Assembly: GCA_938009055.1 (NCBI GenBank)
Contig: CALLIO010000148.1
Location: forward strand, 1-6,161
Direction: 5' to 3'
Length of the DNA stretch: 6,161 nucleotides
DNA from: an uncultured Altererythrobacter sp.
Lineage (GTDB): Bacteria > Pseudomonadota > Alphaproteobacteria > Sphingomonadales > Sphingomonadaceae
Shown here: positions 5,293 to 6,161 of the stretch, in pieces
How the letters are laid out: each line of letters opens with the position of its first letter
Position numbering within the stretch: position 1 is the first letter of the stretch
Program-made: the position numbers and the translations under genes
The notes under the pieces: generated by a model
Seen by the model: only the letters and a program-made list of their open reading frames with translations
What the model was told of the DNA's origin: nothing
Databases searched by the model: none

Positions 5293-5310
5293 GCTTTCCT
5301 AGGGGAAAGC
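5293..5310 (+). other. Second hairpin in the leader of the thioesterase gene
   Basis: GCTTTCC (5293-5299) and GGAAAGC (5304-5310) form a perfect 7-bp stem with a TAGG tetraloop, only six bases after the preceding hairpin. GAAGGACAAG follows, so it is not an intrinsic terminator. It lies 51 bases upstream of the thioesterase ATG and could be part of its leader or a protein-binding site. Confidence 0.35.
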
Positions 5311-5348
5311 GAAGGACAAGTGGTTCCCACCTATGCCTCAGCCGCGCT

Positions 5349-5353
5349 AGGGG
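5349..5353 (+). promoter_or_regulatory. Ribosome binding site that fixes the thioesterase start
   Basis: AGGGG ends eight bases before the ATG at 5362, ideal spacing. The reading frame is open further upstream to a TTG at 5281, but that start has no ribosome site and would place the hairpin at 5293-5310 inside the coding sequence. Confidence 0.7.
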
Positions 5354-5361
5354 CTTGGCGC

Positions 5362-5838
5362 ATGGAACCTGCTTTCACGCATCAATTCAGAGTTCGCTAT
5401 GCCGAAGTCGACTTGCAGTCGGTCGTCTTCAATTCGCGCTATCTTGAATATGCTGATCTTATCATCACGGAATATTGGCGCGCCATCGATCTGCATTTTG
5501 CAGGCGGTGAAGGCCAAGAAAAAGATCGCGCCAATGATGGAGCGGGCGGGCTGGAATTTCATGTCGTGCGTGCCGAGATTGACTTTACCAAACCGATCCG
5601 CAGCGACGAGATCATCGAAGGGCGCGCAACCACGCAGCGGGTGGGAAACACATCGATCACAACCCTGATTGAGCTGTGGGGCACGGGCGAGGAGGCGGAT
5701 TTGCGTTCCTCGATCACTCTGGTCCATGTTCATGTTGATCTGGAAAGCGGGCAGCCTGTTGCGGTGCCCGATTTCGCCCGCGCCCGCCTTCAATCACACG
5801 TTCAACCACACCGGCAATCACAAACGGAGACTTCTTGA
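5362..5838 (+). CDS. Hotdog-fold acyl-CoA thioesterase (YbgC/FadM-like, 4HBT family)
   Basis: The 158-residue product begins MEPAFTHQFRVRYAEVD, followed by LQSVVFNSRYLEYADLI, the N-terminal signature of 4-hydroxybenzoyl-CoA thioesterase-type hotdog proteins. Asp17 is at the position of the catalytic Asp of YbgC. The His common in YbgC (VVYH) is Asn24 here, as in many related thioesterases. Later segments fit the fold: AEIDFTKPIRSDEII, then RVGNTSITTLIELW. It should hydrolyse an acyl-CoA thioester in the cytoplasm; the acyl group cannot be told from sequence. Length is slightly above the usual 130-150 because of a C-terminal tail (LQSH-VQPH-RQSQ) coded by a 12-base tandem repeat. The ATG at 5362 is chosen over an upstream TTG because of the AGGGG eight bases before it. 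The stop overlaps the hom start by one base, so the two are probably co-translated. A metabolic link to hom is not evident. Confidence 0.9.
   Translation: MEPAFTHQFRVRYAEVDLQSVVFNSRYLEYADLIITEYWRAIDLHFAGGEGQEKDRANDGAGGLEFHVVRAEIDFTKPIRSDEIIEGRATTQRVGNTSITTLIELWGTGEEADLRSSITLVHVHVDLESGQPVAVPDFARARLQSHVQPHRQSQTETS
5789..5824 (+). repeat. Three imperfect 12-base tandem repeats at the thioesterase C-terminus
   Basis: TTCAATCACACG (5789-5800), TTCAACCACACC (5801-5812) and GGCAATCACAAA (5813-5824) are adjacent, in phase with the reading frame and progressively diverged. They encode LQSH, VQPH and RQSQ. The last unit ends one base before the hom ribosome-site segment (CGGAGA). This suggests that the gene end grew by slippage duplication, lengthening the tail without breaking the overlap with hom. 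Confidence 0.55.
5826..5829 (+). promoter_or_regulatory. hom ribosome binding site inside the thioesterase gene
   Basis: GGAG lies eight bases before the hom ATG, within the last codons of the thioesterase. Together with the TGATG overlap this points to translational coupling. Confidence 0.75.
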
Positions 5839-6161
5839 TGAGCCAAACCCAATCCAATCCGCTTCGATTGGGCGTTGCTGGCCTTGGCACGGTGGGCGTG
5901 GGTCTGCTGCGTCTGCTGAGCGAGAATGGCGGATTGATTGCAGCGCGCGCGGGACGCGAAATCGCCGTGACGGCGGTCAGCGCACAGACGAAAGGCAAGG
6001 ATCGCGGCGTCGACCTGAGCCCATACGCATGGGAAGATGACATGCGCGATCTGGCCGCGCGCGATGATGTGGATTTGGTGGTCGAGCTGGTCGGCGGATC
6101 GGATGGTCCTGCCCTCGATCTCGCTCAAGCGGCCTTGGCAGGCGGCAAGGGTTTCGTCACT
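5838..6161 (+). CDS. hom: Homoserine dehydrogenase, N-terminal part
   Basis: Homoserine dehydrogenase (EC 1.1.1.3) reduces aspartate semialdehyde to homoserine with NAD(P)H, leading to threonine, isoleucine and methionine. The 108 residues before the right edge cover about a quarter of a usual 430-residue protein. They show the Rossmann dinucleotide-binding start LGVAGLGTVGVGLLRLL, with Gly15, Gly17 and Gly20 as the GxGxxG motif. Later comes VVELVGG (81-87), then ALAGGKGFVT (99-108), as in the family before the conserved A-N-K. The catalytic part and any ACT domain lie outside the window. No aspartokinase domain precedes the Rossmann motif, so this is the monofunctional type. The ATG shares its first base with the thioesterase stop (TGATG), and GGAG sits eight bases upstream. 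The gene is probably read from a promoter before the thioesterase. Confidence 0.95.
   Translation, partial: MSQTQSNPLRLGVAGLGTVGVGLLRLLSENGGLIAARAGREIAVTAVSAQTKGKDRGVDLSPYAWEDDMRDLAARDDVDLVVELVGGSDGPALDLAQAALAGGKGFVT

Noticed and set aside
5281..5361. N-terminal extension of the thioesterase from a TTG start
   Set aside because: No ribosome site upstream, a perfect hairpin lies within it, the extra residues do not resemble the family N-terminus, and the ATG at 5362 has AGGGG at ideal spacing.
5669..6040. A 123-residue + strand frame across the thioesterase-hom junction
   Set aside because: It overlaps two well-supported genes in another frame; its Asn-His-Thr repeats only reflect the 12-base tandem repeat.

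Overview
The window reads as a stretch of chromosome from an alphaproteobacterium of the order Sphingomonadales, probably close to Erythrobacteraceae. The grounds are the moderately GC-rich codon use, a tonB-exbB-exbD-exbD cluster with a cysteine-containing TonB C-terminal domain, an Lhr-Core type repair helicase, and a hom gene preceded by a small thioesterase. The taxon is an inference from remembered family resemblance, not from a search. I see no insertion sequence, CRISPR array, tRNA, rRNA or phage gene.

Layout. (1) Bases 2-1255, + strand: the C-terminal half of a DEXH-box helicase of the ligase-associated Lhr-Core family, cut by the left edge. (2) Bases 1256-1401: a convergent gap with a hairpin just after the helicase stop and a good intrinsic terminator for the minus-strand operon. 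(3) Bases 1402-4032, minus strand: a four-gene operon read right to left, tonB, exbB, exbD1, exbD2. It encodes a complete inner-membrane energy-transducing motor for outer-membrane TonB-dependent receptors. Hairpins lie in the tonB-exbB and exbB-exbD1 gaps. (4) Bases 4033-4418: a divergent intergenic region of about 386 bp with a possible tonB promoter, leader hairpins, and a short glycine-zipper-like reading frame that may be a decayed small membrane-protein gene. (5) Bases 4419-5267, + strand: a secreted protein of unknown function. (6) Bases 5268-5361: two hairpins in tandem. (7) Bases 5362-5838, + strand: a hotdog-fold acyl-CoA thioesterase. (8) Bases 5838-6161, + strand: the start of homoserine dehydrogenase, overlapping the thioesterase by one base and cut by the right edge.

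How the genes work together. TonB, ExbB and the two ExbD proteins should form one complex: ExbB and ExbD use the proton gradient, and TonB carries the energy across the periplasm to receptors for iron chelates, vitamin B12 or plant polymers. No receptor gene is in the window, so the substrate cannot be named. The thioesterase and hom are probably translationally coupled, although no shared pathway is obvious. The helicase belongs to a DNA-repair cluster that must lie mostly to the left. Its usual phosphoesterase partner is not immediately downstream.

I found no convincing new multi-gene system. The points most worth following are the two divergent ExbD proteins, the secreted unknown protein, the possible gene relic with its nested inverted repeat next to that protein's start, and the tandem repeat at the thioesterase-hom junction.
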